From the NCBI GenBank assembly GCA_938008555.1, contig CALLKE010000076.1, positions 1-32,391 on the forward strand: a stretch of DNA of 32,391 nucleotides. The letters run 5' to 3'. Within the stretch, counting starts at the first letter, position 1. Each line of letters opens with the position of its first letter. Shown in pieces: positions 23,214 to 32,337 of this stretch. The stretch comes from an uncultured Pedobacter sp. Lineage in GTDB: Bacteria > Bacteroidota > Bacteroidia > Sphingobacteriales > Sphingobacteriaceae. The translations under genes were made by a program, and so were the position numbers. The notes under the pieces are model-generated. The model searched no databases and was not told the origin of the DNA. It was given only the letters and a program-made list of their open reading frames with translations.

Positions 23214-23879
23214 CTAATTTTTAAGGAGTCTTTCTTTTTGCTCTCTGTATTCCCACGATCCTAATGCCCCATTATCTACTAACAATTTTAGCTTGAGCAG
23301 CTCGTCAGCTACTTTAATATTGGTAATGCCATATTTAAGAAGCTTTTCTTTTTGCGTTCTGTAATCCCATGAAAATATATCTCCCCTATCCATTAGCAAT
23401 TTAAATTTGAGCAATTCATCAGCTACGCCTATGTAAGCACTGCTTTTGGACAGTTTTTCTTTTATGTCTCTGTATTCCCACGAATATAGAACTCCATCGT
23501 TTTGCAACGACTGTAATTTCAACAACTCATCAGCTATGGGGCGATGAATACTCATAGAGGTATTATTACTCCAATCGATAGCACCTGCATTTTTGATGAT
23601 TTTTTCTTTTTGCTCTCTGTATTCCCATGATCTAATTGCCCCTTCATCCAACAAGGATTTTAGATAGCGTAATTTATCAGCCACCCCAATACGGGCATTA
23701 TTATGGAGAACTTTCTCTCTTAAATCTCTGTACTCCCATGATTTGATCACTCCATTATCCTGTAGTGATTTTAATTTAACCAACTCATCCGCCACACTAG
23801 CGTGGCCTTGCACTGATTGTGCATACACATGAATCCATGCACTAAAAGAAATTATTAAAACAACTATGAACTTCCTCAT
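23214..23879 (-). CDS. Secreted protein of five SHOCT-like repeats
   Basis: A 221-residue protein with signal peptide MRKFIVVLIISFSAWIHVYA followed by QS. The rest is five tandem units of about 30 residues starting at 29, 66, 115, 152 and 190, each reading roughly VADELLKLK-LL-D-GAI-SWEYREQKEKLLK. This is the pattern of the SHOCT domain (L-x-x-L-x-x-L-x-x-x-G-x-I-T-x-x-E-F-x-x-x-K-x-x-L-L), with the usual T-x-x-EF replaced by SWEYR or SWDYR. Units are 37-38 residues apart except for a 12-residue Ser/Thr/Asn-rich insertion between 2 and 3. The ATG at 23879 is preferred over 23912 because it starts directly at the signal peptide. Function unknown; SHOCT units are thought to promote oligomerisation. 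It is convergent with the surface protein gene. Confidence 0.82.
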   Translation of the reverse strand: MRKFIVVLIISFSAWIHVYAQSVQGHASVADELVKLKSLQDNGVIKSWEYRDLREKVLHNNARIGVADKLRYLKSLLDEGAIRSWEYREQKEKIIKNAGAIDWSNNTSMSIHRPIADELLKLQSLQNDGVLYSWEYRDIKEKLSKSSAYIGVADELLKFKLLMDRGDIFSWDYRTQKEKLLKYGITNIKVADELLKLKLLVDNGALGSWEYREQKERLLKN

Positions 23880-23991
23880 TTTCTTGGTGATTAAAAATCG
23901 CATATTGAACAAAGCTGCAAGTTTAATTATTTTTAATGAAATATTAATCTAAATTCTGAGAAAGGAAAGACGCGAGCCTATATCACTAAAA

Positions 23992-24030
23992 GCAAAAAGC
24001 CTTTAGTTTTTTAAACTAAAGGCTTTTTGC
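23992..24030 (-). terminator. Terminator of the tRNA-Lys/tRNA-Asp transcript
   Basis: GCAAAAAGCCTTTAGTTT (23992-24009) and AAACTAAAGGCTTTTTGC (24013-24030) form a perfect 18-bp stem with a 3-nt loop, beginning directly at the discriminator base of tRNA-Asp. Confidence 0.9.
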
Positions 24031-24103
24031 GGTCCGGACGGGACTCGAACCCGCGACCCCATGCGTGACAGGCATGTATTCTAACCAGCTGAACTACCGG
24101 ACC
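24030..24103 (-). tRNA. tRNA-Asp (anticodon GTC)
   Basis: The acceptor stem GGTCCGG/CCGGACC pairs fully, the D-arm is AGTTCAGCTGGTTAGAAT, the anticodon arm TGCCTGTCACGCA carries GTC, and the T-arm is GCGGGTTCGAGTCCCGT. The discriminator is G, as expected for Asp. The CCA end is not encoded. It follows tRNA-Lys by 63 nt in the same direction. Confidence 0.97.
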
Positions 24104-24166
24104 ATTTAATCATCACTATACCTGAATTTGAGTATTCTTTATTGGAATAAGCAAGGTACATTTTTG

Positions 24167-24239
24167 TGATCCCGCTGGGACTCGAACCCAGGACCCCAAC
24201 ATTAAAAGTGTTATGCTCTACCGGCTGAGCTACGGAATC
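24167..24239 (-). tRNA. tRNA-Lys (anticodon TTT)
   Basis: The acceptor stem GATTCCG/CGGGATC contains one G-T pair. The D-arm is AGCTCAGCCGGTAGAGC, the anticodon arm AACACTTTTAATGTT carries TTT, and the T-arm is CTGGGTTCGAGTCCCAG. The discriminator is A. The CCA end is not encoded. It is first in a two-tRNA transcript. Confidence 0.97.
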
Positions 24240-24286
24240 GTCTTTTTGTAAGAACTTCTAATCAGTGGCTTCCCTGAAAAGTGAGG

Positions 24287-24317
24287 CAAATATAGGGGAA
24301 TAAATAATACAGTGCAA
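24287..24317 (-). promoter_or_regulatory. Promoter of the tRNA-Lys/tRNA-Asp unit
   Basis: On the minus strand, TTG (24315-24317) and TATATTTG (24287-24294) are 20 nt apart. The second box matches TAnnTTTG exactly. Transcription would start near 24280, about 40 nt before the mature 5' end of tRNA-Lys. This is the best complete Bacteroidetes-type promoter in the window. Confidence 0.65.
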
Positions 24318-24398
24318 GACTAATAAACACTTAATTTAAAAATATGGCAGATTTCATTTATAATCAAGCCATTAAAATTCAGCAATTGTAATTTATAT

Positions 24399-25472
24399 TT
24401 AAACAACGGAGCCATCTTTCATTTTTTCTGCATTTTCTGCAAGCTGTAAAGCATCAATAATTTCTTGAATATCGCCGTTCATTACATTCGGCAAATTATA
24501 TATCGTTAATCCAATGCGATGCTCCGTCACCCGTCCTTGTGGGTAATTGTACGTGCGAATTTTTGCAGATCGATCTCCTGTAGCCACCATTGTTTTTCGC
24601 TTTTTAGAAGTCTCCTCCATCAACTTGGCGTGTTCGATCTCATAAATACGACTGCGTAACACCGATAATGCTTTATCAAAGTTTTTAAGCTGTGATTTTT
24701 CATCCTGGCATTGTGCAACCACCCCAGTAGGAATGTGTGTCAAACGTACTGCCGAGTATGTTGTGTTGACCGATTGGCCCCCCGGTCCTGACGAACAAAA
24801 AAGATCCTTTCGAATATCATTCATATTAATCTCCACATCAAACTCGTCCGCCTCAGGCAATACCACTACCGATGCTGCCGAAGTGTGGACACGCCCCTGT
24901 GTTTCAGTATCAGGTACACGTTGCACACGATGTACTCCCGATTCATATTTCATTTGACCATAAGCTCCTTCAGCTAGGATATTAAAAACAACCTCCTTAT
25001 AACCACCTGCAGTACCTTCCGTCACATCCACCACTTCGGTTTTCCAACCTTTACGCTCACAAAAACGAGTGTACATTCGATATAAATCGCCAGCAAAAAG
25101 AGCTGCTTCATCTCCCCCAGTTCCCCCACGAATCTCTACAATAGCATGCTTTGCATCTTCAGGATCTTCAGGCACGAGCATCAAACGGATTTGCTCCTCC
25201 ATATCTTTCTGTCTCTGCAGGAGCTCATCTAAATCTATTTTGGTCATCTCCCGCATCTCCTCATCTTTCTCAGTAGCTAAAATGTGCTTGTTGGTTTCAA
25301 TATTGCTCATCACGTTACTATAGATCTTATATTCATCTACAATCTTTGTAAGCCCTTTATATTCTCTATTTAACTGAGCAAATCGCTTCATGTCGCTCAT
25401 TGCATCAGGGGTGCTTAATTCAGCTTCGACTTCTTCCCAGCGTTTTTTTATTAATTCTAGTTTTTCTAACAT
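24399..25472 (-). CDS. prfA: Peptide chain release factor 1
   Basis: Recognises UAA and UAG stop codons and triggers peptide release. The catalytic GGQ is at residues 231-233 (SSGPGGQSVNTTYSAVRLTH), and GVHRVQRVPDTETQGRVHTS before it is the RF1 form of the stop-recognition domain. The 357-residue product from ATG 25472 begins MLEKLELIKKRWEEVEAEL, the normal family N-terminus. A longer frame reaches an ATG at 25523, but that codon overlaps the predicted -7 box and adds 17 unlikely residues. It is transcribed in the same direction as lpxH, which lies upstream. Confidence 0.95.
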   Translation of the reverse strand: MLEKLELIKKRWEEVEAELSTPDAMSDMKRFAQLNREYKGLTKIVDEYKIYSNVMSNIETNKHILATEKDEEMREMTKIDLDELLQRQKDMEEQIRLMLVPEDPEDAKHAIVEIRGGTGGDEAALFAGDLYRMYTRFCERKGWKTEVVDVTEGTAGGYKEVVFNILAEGAYGQMKYESGVHRVQRVPDTETQGRVHTSAASVVVLPEADEFDVEINMNDIRKDLFCSSGPGGQSVNTTYSAVRLTHIPTGVVAQCQDEKSQLKNFDKALSVLRSRIYEIEHAKLMEETSKKRKTMVATGDRSAKIRTYNYPQGRVTEHRIGLTIYNLPNVMNGDIQEIIDALQLAENAEKMKDGSVV

Positions 25473-25520
25473 CTTTTCACAAAATTTTATCGCAGAATTA
25501 ACAAATTCTGCAAAATCGTT

Positions 25521-25528
25521 CAAAATTA
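25521..25528 (-). promoter_or_regulatory. -7 box for prfA
   Basis: On the minus strand, TAATTTTG matches TAnnTTTG exactly. It implies a transcription start near 25515 and a leader of about 43 nt to the ATG at 25472. It overlaps the alternative upstream ATG, so it argues for the shorter protein. No matching TTG at -33. Confidence 0.4.
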
Positions 25529-25586
25529 CAGCTTTTTACCTAATCTGGCAGGAACCGGTTTTCAGATTGACGCAAACTAAGGACAA

Positions 25587-26357
25587 TTACGGTTGGCTCG
25601 GACACTCAAAATATTTCAATTCTAACACTGAGCCATCAAAAACAGCATAAGAGGAGTAATTAATCCATTCACCAAGATTCAGATACCTACTATACGAATT
25701 CAAATGAATATCCAGAGGTAAATGTCGGTGTCCAAAAACCAGGTAGTCAAAATGCTCTTTAGCTAATATTTCTTTAGAATAAACGACTAACCATTCGTGC
25801 TCTTCACCTAAGAATTCTTCTTTCTTAGCACCAGCAATACGGCTTCTCTTTGACCAATTCTCCGCGATTTTAAAACTCAAATTGGGATGTATACGTGCAA
25901 AAAGCCACTGGCAAAGAGGACTTCTAAAAAATCTTTTTAAGCGTTTATATCCAAAATCACCCGGCCCAAGCCCATCTCCATGATGCAAGTAGAATCTTTT
26001 CCCATTTCGCTCTAAGACTAGCTCATCCGAGATAATATTCACGCCTAGCTCCTGCTTAAAATAATCAAACATCCACATGTCATGATTGCCTTTGAAAAAG
26101 GTTATTTGAATTCCAGCATCACTTAATTGCGCTAATTTACCCTGTAACCGGATAAATCCCTTGGGAATGACAGTGGCATACTCAAACCAGAAATCAAAAA
26201 TATCACCCATCAGATAAATCTCTGAAGCATCTTGCTGAATTGAATCTAACCAGCGCACAATTCGATCCTCTCGCTCTCGGCTTGCTGCATGATTCGGCAC
26301 CCCTAAGTGAAAGTCAGATGCGAAGTAAATTTTTTTATTGGATGGAATTAAATTCAA
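25587..26357 (-). CDS. lpxH: UDP-2,3-diacylglucosamine diphosphatase LpxH
   Basis: Makes lipid X from UDP-2,3-diacylglucosamine in lipid A synthesis, at the inner face of the cytoplasmic membrane. It is a calcineurin-like metallophosphoesterase; its metal ligands are seen as SDFHLG (Asp15, His17), GDIFD (51-55), GNHD (90-93), HHGDG (125-129) and GHRHLP towards the C-terminus. The 256-residue length fits. The start appears to be TTG: the frame runs back to a stop near 26115-26117's upstream counterpart at 26415-26417 with no ATG or GTG, and TTG at 26357 is the best-placed start before the first motif. With lptE it shows an LPS-bearing cell. Confidence 0.9.
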   Translation of the reverse strand: MNLIPSNKKIYFASDFHLGVPNHAASREREDRIVRWLDSIQQDASEIYLMGDIFDFWFEYATVIPKGFIRLQGKLAQLSDAGIQITFFKGNHDMWMFDYFKQELGVNIISDELVLERNGKRFYLHHGDGLGPGDFGYKRLKRFFRSPLCQWLFARIHPNLSFKIAENWSKRSRIAGAKKEEFLGEEHEWLVVYSKEILAKEHFDYLVFGHRHLPLDIHLNSYSRYLNLGEWINYSSYAVFDGSVLELKYFECPSQP

Positions 26358-26462
26358 TGTGATGTGATAAGATGATGGTGTGTATAATGAAGGTCTCTCC
26401 TTGTACGCCTCTACTCAATGTATTGAGCAAAGAAGAGAAAGTAAGTATTACTAGATTAATTC

Positions 26463-28175
26463 CTAGTTTTTGAAAAAATTCCCGTTAGGCTTGCCAATAA
26501 TTTTATAAGATCCGGAGCCTGCTAAAATAGCTGTTAATGTATCTTTCTCAGAAATTACTCTCATCGCTTCTTTTAGCTCTTTATCATATTGAAAACTTTG
26601 TTCAAATCGACCATGTTCAAAATAATACCTACTCACTATTTCATTTTCAAGAATTTCTTTTATTTCATTCCGAAACTGGTTCAGATCATTTTTTTTGCTG
26701 TGATATACCTTGGCTCTAAGCGCATCAAACTCTGCTTTGATCTCATTGGATTTACCTTCCTTTTTGATCTGTTCAGCTAACTCATTTAATGCCGCCTCCA
26801 TTGGAGTGTCATAATTATAGTCTTTTGAGGAAAGGTATGTCACAAATTTTTCATAAGCAGCATCTCCTAATTTGAATTTTTTAGGCTCATCAATCTTTGG
26901 GTTTTCCGAACGGAATTTAGTAGCATAATCAAAAACAAAATCCTTGTTTACCAAAACTTTGGTAATCGAATGATAGTCAACTGGCTTAACAAAAACATCT
27001 GGATAAATTCCATTTCCATCATAAACTGAACGACCAGTCGTTGTTTTATATTCTTTCATCAGCGAATCAGCAACTTTTGTTGCATCTCCATCGGCTTCTC
27101 TATGTGCATAGTCTAATGCTTGAATACACCTTCCTGATGGAGTATAATATTTAGCTATAGTCATTTTTATCAGACTATTGTATGGCATATTCATCGTTTG
27201 CTGAACTAGCCCTTTTCCAAAACTACGTTGCCCTATAATAACGGCGCGATCTAAGTCTTGTAAAGCTCCTGCTACAATTTCAGATGCAGATGCAGAGCTG
27301 CTATTCACCAATACGACCAAAGGTAAGTTAGGCTCTATAGGATCTGTGGTCGTTTGATAAACAGTAGTTTGATTTTGGCGACGTCCTTTTTGTACAGCTA
27401 CTTCTACACCCCTTTTTACAAAAACATTCACAATTTTAATCGCTTCAGACACCATTCCTCCTCCATTATCACGCAAGTCCAAAACTAAACCACTTAGTTT
27501 ATTTTTCTGTAGTTCAAGTAAAGCAGCTACAACTTCCTGTCCAGAGTTTACTTGAAACTTATCCAATTTGATATATCCAATATGATCCGATAACAGACCA
27601 TGATAGGGAATATTGCTCTGTCTAATGTCTGCACGAATCATTTTTTTTTCAATAGGTTTAGAAACCCCTACTCTACTTAACAACAATTTAAGTGGTGTAT
27701 TTTGAGGACCTTTGAGCATCAAACTAGCTTGATCAGGTGATTTATCCTTCAATAAAACATCATTAATTGCCAAAATTTCATCGCCTACTCGAATATCTGC
27801 TTTCTGTGCGGGAAAATTTTCAAACACTTCGCTAATAAACACCTTTCCATTCTGAGTTCCAATTTTTGCTCCAATACCATCATACTCAGAGCTCACAAAT
27901 TTCAATTTGAAATCTTCCATCTCAGATTCTGGCACATATTGCGTGTAGGGATCTAATTCATTCAGCATGGCGTCAATCCCTGTTTTCATTAACTTCGATG
28001 TGTTGATTTCATCTACATAATTGAGATTAATCTCTTTATAAATTGAAGCGAAAATATCAAGGTTCTTTGATACCAAAAAAAGATCGTCTACAAAGGCAAA
28101 AGAAAGAACGCCCACACCAATAACAAGTAGACAGAGGCCCCTTTTTAGGCTAGGATAGTTTTTTTGCTTTTCCAT
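26463..28175 (-). CDS. S41 C-terminal processing peptidase (CtpA/Prc-like)
   Basis: Periplasmic serine protease that trims or degrades proteins from exposed C-termini. The 570 residues contain a signal/anchor segment (about 12-29), a PDZ domain (about 85-170, with YDGIGAKIG and VGDEILAINDV), then the S41 core: GYIKLDKFQ, LDLRDNGGG, the nucleophile in NSSSASASEI (Ser296 by spacing to Prc) and the general base in RSFGKGLVQ (Lys321). The 25-residue Ser-Lys spacing equals that of E. coli Prc. A C-terminal helical extension (about 410-570) is typical of Bacteroidota members. The active site looks intact. The gene lies 105 nt upstream of lpxH. Confidence 0.95.
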   Translation of the reverse strand: MEKQKNYPSLKRGLCLLVIGVGVLSFAFVDDLFLVSKNLDIFASIYKEINLNYVDEINTSKLMKTGIDAMLNELDPYTQYVPESEMEDFKLKFVSSEYDGIGAKIGTQNGKVFISEVFENFPAQKADIRVGDEILAINDVLLKDKSPDQASLMLKGPQNTPLKLLLSRVGVSKPIEKKMIRADIRQSNIPYHGLLSDHIGYIKLDKFQVNSGQEVVAALLELQKNKLSGLVLDLRDNGGGMVSEAIKIVNVFVKRGVEVAVQKGRRQNQTTVYQTTTDPIEPNLPLVVLVNSSSASASEIVAGALQDLDRAVIIGQRSFGKGLVQQTMNMPYNSLIKMTIAKYYTPSGRCIQALDYAHREADGDATKVADSLMKEYKTTTGRSVYDGNGIYPDVFVKPVDYHSITKVLVNKDFVFDYATKFRSENPKIDEPKKFKLGDAAYEKFVTYLSSKDYNYDTPMEAALNELAEQIKKEGKSNEIKAEFDALRAKVYHSKKNDLNQFRNEIKEILENEIVSRYYFEHGRFEQSFQYDKELKEAMRVISEKDTLTAILAGSGSYKIIGKPNGNFFKN

Positions 28176-28341
28176 ACTTCATCAGATTACAACAACTATC
28201 TTAAAAATACGAAAATTACGCTTCTAAAACGAGGGGGCTTTACGACAAATCTGTGCCCTTTTAAGGCTTCAACATTCATCTTCTCCAAAGTAAGAATGAG
28301 ACCTATTAGAAGACTTAATTTCTTAAACAGAAGGAAAAAAT

Positions 28342-28557
28342 CTAAAGTCTATTATTGTCGATATTTGCAAGGCCCTTTTTAAGTGTGAAAACCACATACG
28401 CTCGATTACGATGTATACGATCCATTAATCGACCAATTAATTCTTCTTCTTGCCCCGCTTGATAAGATAAATCTTCCTCACTTAGGTGATTGTATTTGCG
28501 TTTCACTTTTATTTTTAAACGCTCCCATTCCAAATTACTAATATGAATTTCTGTCAT
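28342..28557 (-). CDS. Small CsbD-like protein
   Basis: A 71-residue cytoplasmic protein. It shows the CsbD/YjbJ pattern W-x-x-x-K-x-K-x-K-Y near the start (EWERLKIKVKRKYNHLSEEDL), then YQAGQEEELIGRLMDRI and NRAYVV, matching Y-x-x-G-K/Q-E-D/E-x-L-(I/L)-G-R-x-Q of the family. Members are often stress-induced, but their function is unknown. The C-terminal tail (TLKKGLANIDNNRL) is not part of the usual family. It lies 166 nt upstream of and divergent from gcvP. Confidence 0.72.
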   Translation of the reverse strand: MTEIHISNLEWERLKIKVKRKYNHLSEEDLSYQAGQEEELIGRLMDRIHRNRAYVVFTLKKGLANIDNNRL

Positions 28558-28723
28558 GATTCAAATTTGCATAAAATAAATTTGATCAATAAAAATGAAA
28601 AAACTATCATATTCGAAATGCAGGATCTTGAGAATAAAAAGCTCCATCTATATGCTACCAGACTTTTTACCCCCCTAGCCAATTTATTTCGTAAAATTGT
28701 GCTCTCATATTGAATACCAATCG

Positions 28724-31609
28724 ATGAAATTAGATATAGACTTTCAAGAAAAATTTGAGCATCGCCATATAGCTCCCAACCAACAGGATGTAGCCTCTAT
28801 GCTTGAAACTATTGGATTAAACTCAATTGATGAATTGATTGAGCAAACTATTCCTGCGGCAATTCGGTTAAAAGACCCGCTCAACTTACCCAGAGCAGTA
28901 TCAGAGTTCGATTACCTGGCGAATCTGAAACAAGTTGCCTCCAAAAACAAGGTCTTCAAGTCATACATTGGACAAGGTTACTATGGCACGATTGTACCAC
29001 CAGTCATTCAGCGCAATATTTTGGAGAACCCAGGCTGGTATACACAATACACACCCTACCAAGCCGAAATATCTCAAGGTCGCTTGCAAGCACTATTAAA
29101 TTTCCAAACCATGATAATTGACCTCACTGGGATGGAAATTGCCAATGCATCTCTGCTTGATGAAGGAACAGCGGCAGCAGAAGCCATGCTCATGCAATAC
29201 AGTATGCGCAAAAATGAGTCAGCAAAAGTTTTTTTTGTATCGGAAGAGGTTTTCCCTCAAACCATCGACATTTTAAAGGCACACGCAACACCTTATGGGA
29301 TCGAAATCCAGATTGGCAACCACCAAAAAGCTCATTTAAGTGAACATATATTTGGCGCCCTTGTGCAATATCCTGCTGGAGGAGGAGCTGTTTACGACTA
29401 TAAACATTTTACTACCCAAGCCCATGAGAAAGATATTCACCTAACTGTTGTGGCTGACCTCATGAGCCTCGTTCTGCTAACTCCTCCGGGAGAATGGGGT
29501 GCTGATATTGTAGTAGGCACCTCTCAACGTTTTGGTGTACCAATGGGATTTGGCGGACCACATGCTGCCTTTCTCGCGACCAAAGACACATACAAGCGTT
29601 TGATGCCGGGTCGGATTATAGGAGTCAGTGTAGACTCCGCAGGCAATTATGCGTTGCGGATGGCCTTACAAACCCGCGAGCAGCACATTCGCAGAGATAA
29701 AGCCACATCCAATATTTGCACTGCACAAGCTTTATTGGCTATTATGGCAGGAATGTATGCCGTTTATCATGGTCCCAAAGGACTTCAAATGATTGCCGAG
29801 CGCATTCATGGCTTGAGTATTGTGCTTTCTAAAGCTCTTGAAGAACTAGGTTATAAACAGGAAAATGAATCGTATTTCGATACACTCAAATTTAATCTCG
29901 GCGACCTAGTTGCTGGCATCCATGCTGAGGCCTTAAATGCTGGACTAAACTTGCACTATAAGGAGTCTATCGTTACTATTTCTTTAGATGAGACCACCCG
30001 TATAACAGATGTAGAAAAGTTGGTCCATGTATTCGCCAAAATAAAAGGCAAAAACGGAAGCACAATCGACCTTGCCGGACTAAAATCAAAAATCAAAAGT
30101 ACAATCCCTCAAAAGCTACAACGCACATCTACATACTTAAGCCATCCCATATTTAACTCACACCATTCAGAGCATGAGATACTACGCTATATCAAATCAC
30201 TGGAAGCAAGAGATCTTTCTCTTTGTCACTCGATGATTCCGCTAGGTTCATGCACAATGAAATTAAACGCCACCACAGAGATGATAGCTCTTACCTGGCC
30301 CGAATTTAGCATAATGCATCCTTTTGCTCCTGCTGATCAAACGGGAGGGTATATGCAAATCCTTCATGAGCTGAATAATTGGTTAAGCGAGATCACGGGG
30401 TTTGAAACTATGAGTCTGCAACCAAACTCAGGTGCTCAAGGAGAATATACGGGTCTAATGGTTATCCAAGCATATCATGCTGATCGTGGAGATTTACACC
30501 GTAACATAGCGCTTATTCCATCATCTGCACATGGCACAAATCCCGCTTCTGCGGTGATGGCTGGAATGAAAATAGTGGTTATCAACTGTGATGAATTCGG
30601 CAATATTGATCTCTCTGATTTGAAAGAAAAGGCAGAAAAGTATGCAGAAAACCTTTCCTGCCTCATCGTTACTTATCCTTCTACCCATGGGGTATTTGAA
30701 AACTCAATTGTCGACATCTGCAAAATAATCCATGACTATGGAGGGCAAGTTTACATGGATGGGGCTAACATGAATGCACAAGTAGCTTTAACAAGCCCTG
30801 CAATCATTGGCGCCGATGTATGCCACCTCAATCTTCACAAAACATTTTGTATACCTCACGGTGGTGGTGGGCCAGGTATGGGACCTATTGGTGTAGCTAA
30901 GCACCTAGCACCCTATCTTCCAGGACATACAGTGGTGAATATAGGGACCCAAAAATCTATACACGCCGTATCATCAGCCCCTTGGGGATCAGCCTCTATT
31001 CTTTTAATTTCTCATGCCTACATCGCCATGATGGGGCCAGATGGTTTAGCCCAAGCTACCCGATGTGCGATCCTAAACGCTAATTATATGAAAGCTCGTT
31101 TAGAGAAGTATTATCCCATCTTATATGTAGGTGTAAACGGATATTGTGCACATGAAATGATTTTAGATTGCCGTTCATTCAAAAATTGGGGGATTGAAGT
31201 AACTGACATAGCCAAACGCTTGATAGACTATGGCTTTCATGCTCCTACGGTATCCTTCCCCGTTGCCGGCACCATCATGATTGAACCTACCGAATCAGAG
31301 CCCAAGCATGAAATAGATCGATTTTGTGATGCCATGATTGCTATTCGAGATGAGATTAATGATATTGAAAAGGGTCTATTGAATAAAGTAAACAACCCAT
31401 TAAAAAATGCTCCTCATACAATTTTAGCCGCTACAAGTGATTCATGGAATCATCCATATACACGTCAAATGGCAGTATTTCCTTTACCATATACTGCCGC
31501 ATATAAGTTTTGGCCCCCAGTAGGTCGTGTTAATGATACATATGGAGATAGAACCCTAGTTTGTGCCTGTCCTCCTATTGAAAGTTATACCGAAGGAGCC
31601 ATGACATAA
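28724..31609 (+). CDS. gcvP: Glycine dehydrogenase (decarboxylating), P-protein of the glycine cleavage system
   Basis: PLP enzyme that decarboxylates glycine and passes the aminomethyl group to the lipoyl H-protein, feeding C1 units to folate. At 961 residues it is the single-chain form, with both halves (alpha-type to about 450, beta-type after). Diagnostic blocks are IGQGYYGTIVPPVI, GVPMGFGGPHAAF, SLCHSMIPLGSCTMKLNA, PSSAHGTNPASA and the PLP lysine in LNLHKTFCIPHGGGGPGMGP (Lys706). The ATG at 28724 is preferred; a TTG at 28697 would add nine residues. gcvT and gcvH are not in the window. No glycine riboswitch was recognised in the 166-nt gap upstream. Confidence 0.97.
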   Translation: MKLDIDFQEKFEHRHIAPNQQDVASMLETIGLNSIDELIEQTIPAAIRLKDPLNLPRAVSEFDYLANLKQVASKNKVFKSYIGQGYYGTIVPPVIQRNILENPGWYTQYTPYQAEISQGRLQALLNFQTMIIDLTGMEIANASLLDEGTAAAEAMLMQYSMRKNESAKVFFVSEEVFPQTIDILKAHATPYGIEIQIGNHQKAHLSEHIFGALVQYPAGGGAVYDYKHFTTQAHEKDIHLTVVADLMSLVLLTPPGEWGADIVVGTSQRFGVPMGFGGPHAAFLATKDTYKRLMPGRIIGVSVDSAGNYALRMALQTREQHIRRDKATSNICTAQALLAIMAGMYAVYHGPKGLQMIAERIHGLSIVLSKALEELGYKQENESYFDTLKFNLGDLVAGIHAEALNAGLNLHYKESIVTISLDETTRITDVEKLVHVFAKIKGKNGSTIDLAGLKSKIKSTIPQKLQRTSTYLSHPIFNSHHSEHEILRYIKSLEARDLSLCHSMIPLGSCTMKLNATTEMIALTWPEFSIMHPFAPADQTGGYMQILHELNNWLSEITGFETMSLQPNSGAQGEYTGLMVIQAYHADRGDLHRNIALIPSSAHGTNPASAVMAGMKIVVINCDEFGNIDLSDLKEKAEKYAENLSCLIVTYPSTHGVFENSIVDICKIIHDYGGQVYMDGANMNAQVALTSPAIIGADVCHLNLHKTFCIPHGGGGPGMGPIGVAKHLAPYLPGHTVVNIGTQKSIHAVSSAPWGSASILLISHAYIAMMGPDGLAQATRCAILNANYMKARLEKYYPILYVGVNGYCAHEMILDCRSFKNWGIEVTDIAKRLIDYGFHAPTVSFPVAGTIMIEPTESEPKHEIDRFCDAMIAIRDEINDIEKGLLNKVNNPLKNAPHTILAATSDSWNHPYTRQMAVFPLPYTAAYKFWPPVGRVNDTYGDRTLVCACPPIESYTEGAMT

Positions 31610-31689
31610 AAATAAAAAATTAAAAAAATTTAACTAAATTGCATTAGTATTAAAAAAATTATTTAAAACAATTTATATTTTTATTTTCC

Positions 31690-32337
31690 ATGAAACACAC
31701 ATATAAATTTTCGATATTATTTCTAGCTATAGTAATATTCTTTGCCAGCTGTGGGCCTAAAGTTTATCACGGTAAAACAGCTTTTGAAAATACAATAGTA
31801 AGAGGCCATGAAATATTGGCTATTCTTCCTTTTAAAATATCAGCAGATAACAAACCATCAATCGATGAAATAAACACTGAATCATTCGATTTATCTAATA
31901 AGTCTTTGGGATATACTACTCAAAAGATTGCATATATTTCTTTTCTAGATCAGTTTGGCAAGAAAAAATATAATGTTGAATTCCAAGATATAGATCAAAC
32001 AAATGCACTGTTACGAAAAAACCATATTCAATACGAGGATTTAGAATCACGCGATAAATCGGAACTCTGTACTTTGCTAGGTGTTGATGCTATTGTTTGG
32101 GGTGATATTCATTCATCAAAGCCATTGATCGATGAATCTGAAACGACTCAAAATAATAGTAGAAAACCCATTCAAAATAAAGTAGACTCTTCCATCCGAA
32201 TCTACAGCCAACGTGACGGCCAACCCATTTGGAGCTATAATTATAATGTTCCAGTTGTTGCTGGCAACAACGTCCAATCGCTTATAAGGGGTATGATGCA
32301 AAATATTTCGTTACAATTTCCCTACAAAAAGGAATAG
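31690..32337 (+). CDS. Lipoprotein, possibly CsgG/LpoB-like fold
   Basis: A 215-residue predicted lipoprotein: hydrophobic signal FSILFLAIVIFF, lipobox FASC with Cys21, then GPK. The mature part has the layout of the CsgG/LpoB-type domain: a strand with ILAILPF, a central helical part containing TNALLRKNHI, then LLGVDAIVWGDI followed by a strand with SIRIYSQRDGQPIWSYN. In that family the corresponding pieces are K-x-A-V-L-P-F, v-x-x-x-L and G-A-D-A-I-I-x-G-x-I. The match is by pattern and remains uncertain. The 80-nt gap after gcvP is very AT-rich, and a promoter is likely there. The gene ends 54 nt before the window edge. Confidence 0.75.
   Translation: MKHTYKFSILFLAIVIFFASCGPKVYHGKTAFENTIVRGHEILAILPFKISADNKPSIDEINTESFDLSNKSLGYTTQKIAYISFLDQFGKKKYNVEFQDIDQTNALLRKNHIQYEDLESRDKSELCTLLGVDAIVWGDIHSSKPLIDESETTQNNSRKPIQNKVDSSIRIYSQRDGQPIWSYNYNVPVVAGNNVQSLIRGMMQNISLQFPYKKE

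Noticed and set aside
28558..28723. Glycine riboswitch upstream of gcvP
   Set aside because: The 166-nt leader contains no conserved glycine-aptamer core and no paired-aptamer layout; it is AT-rich with a weak -7-like TAAAATTG.
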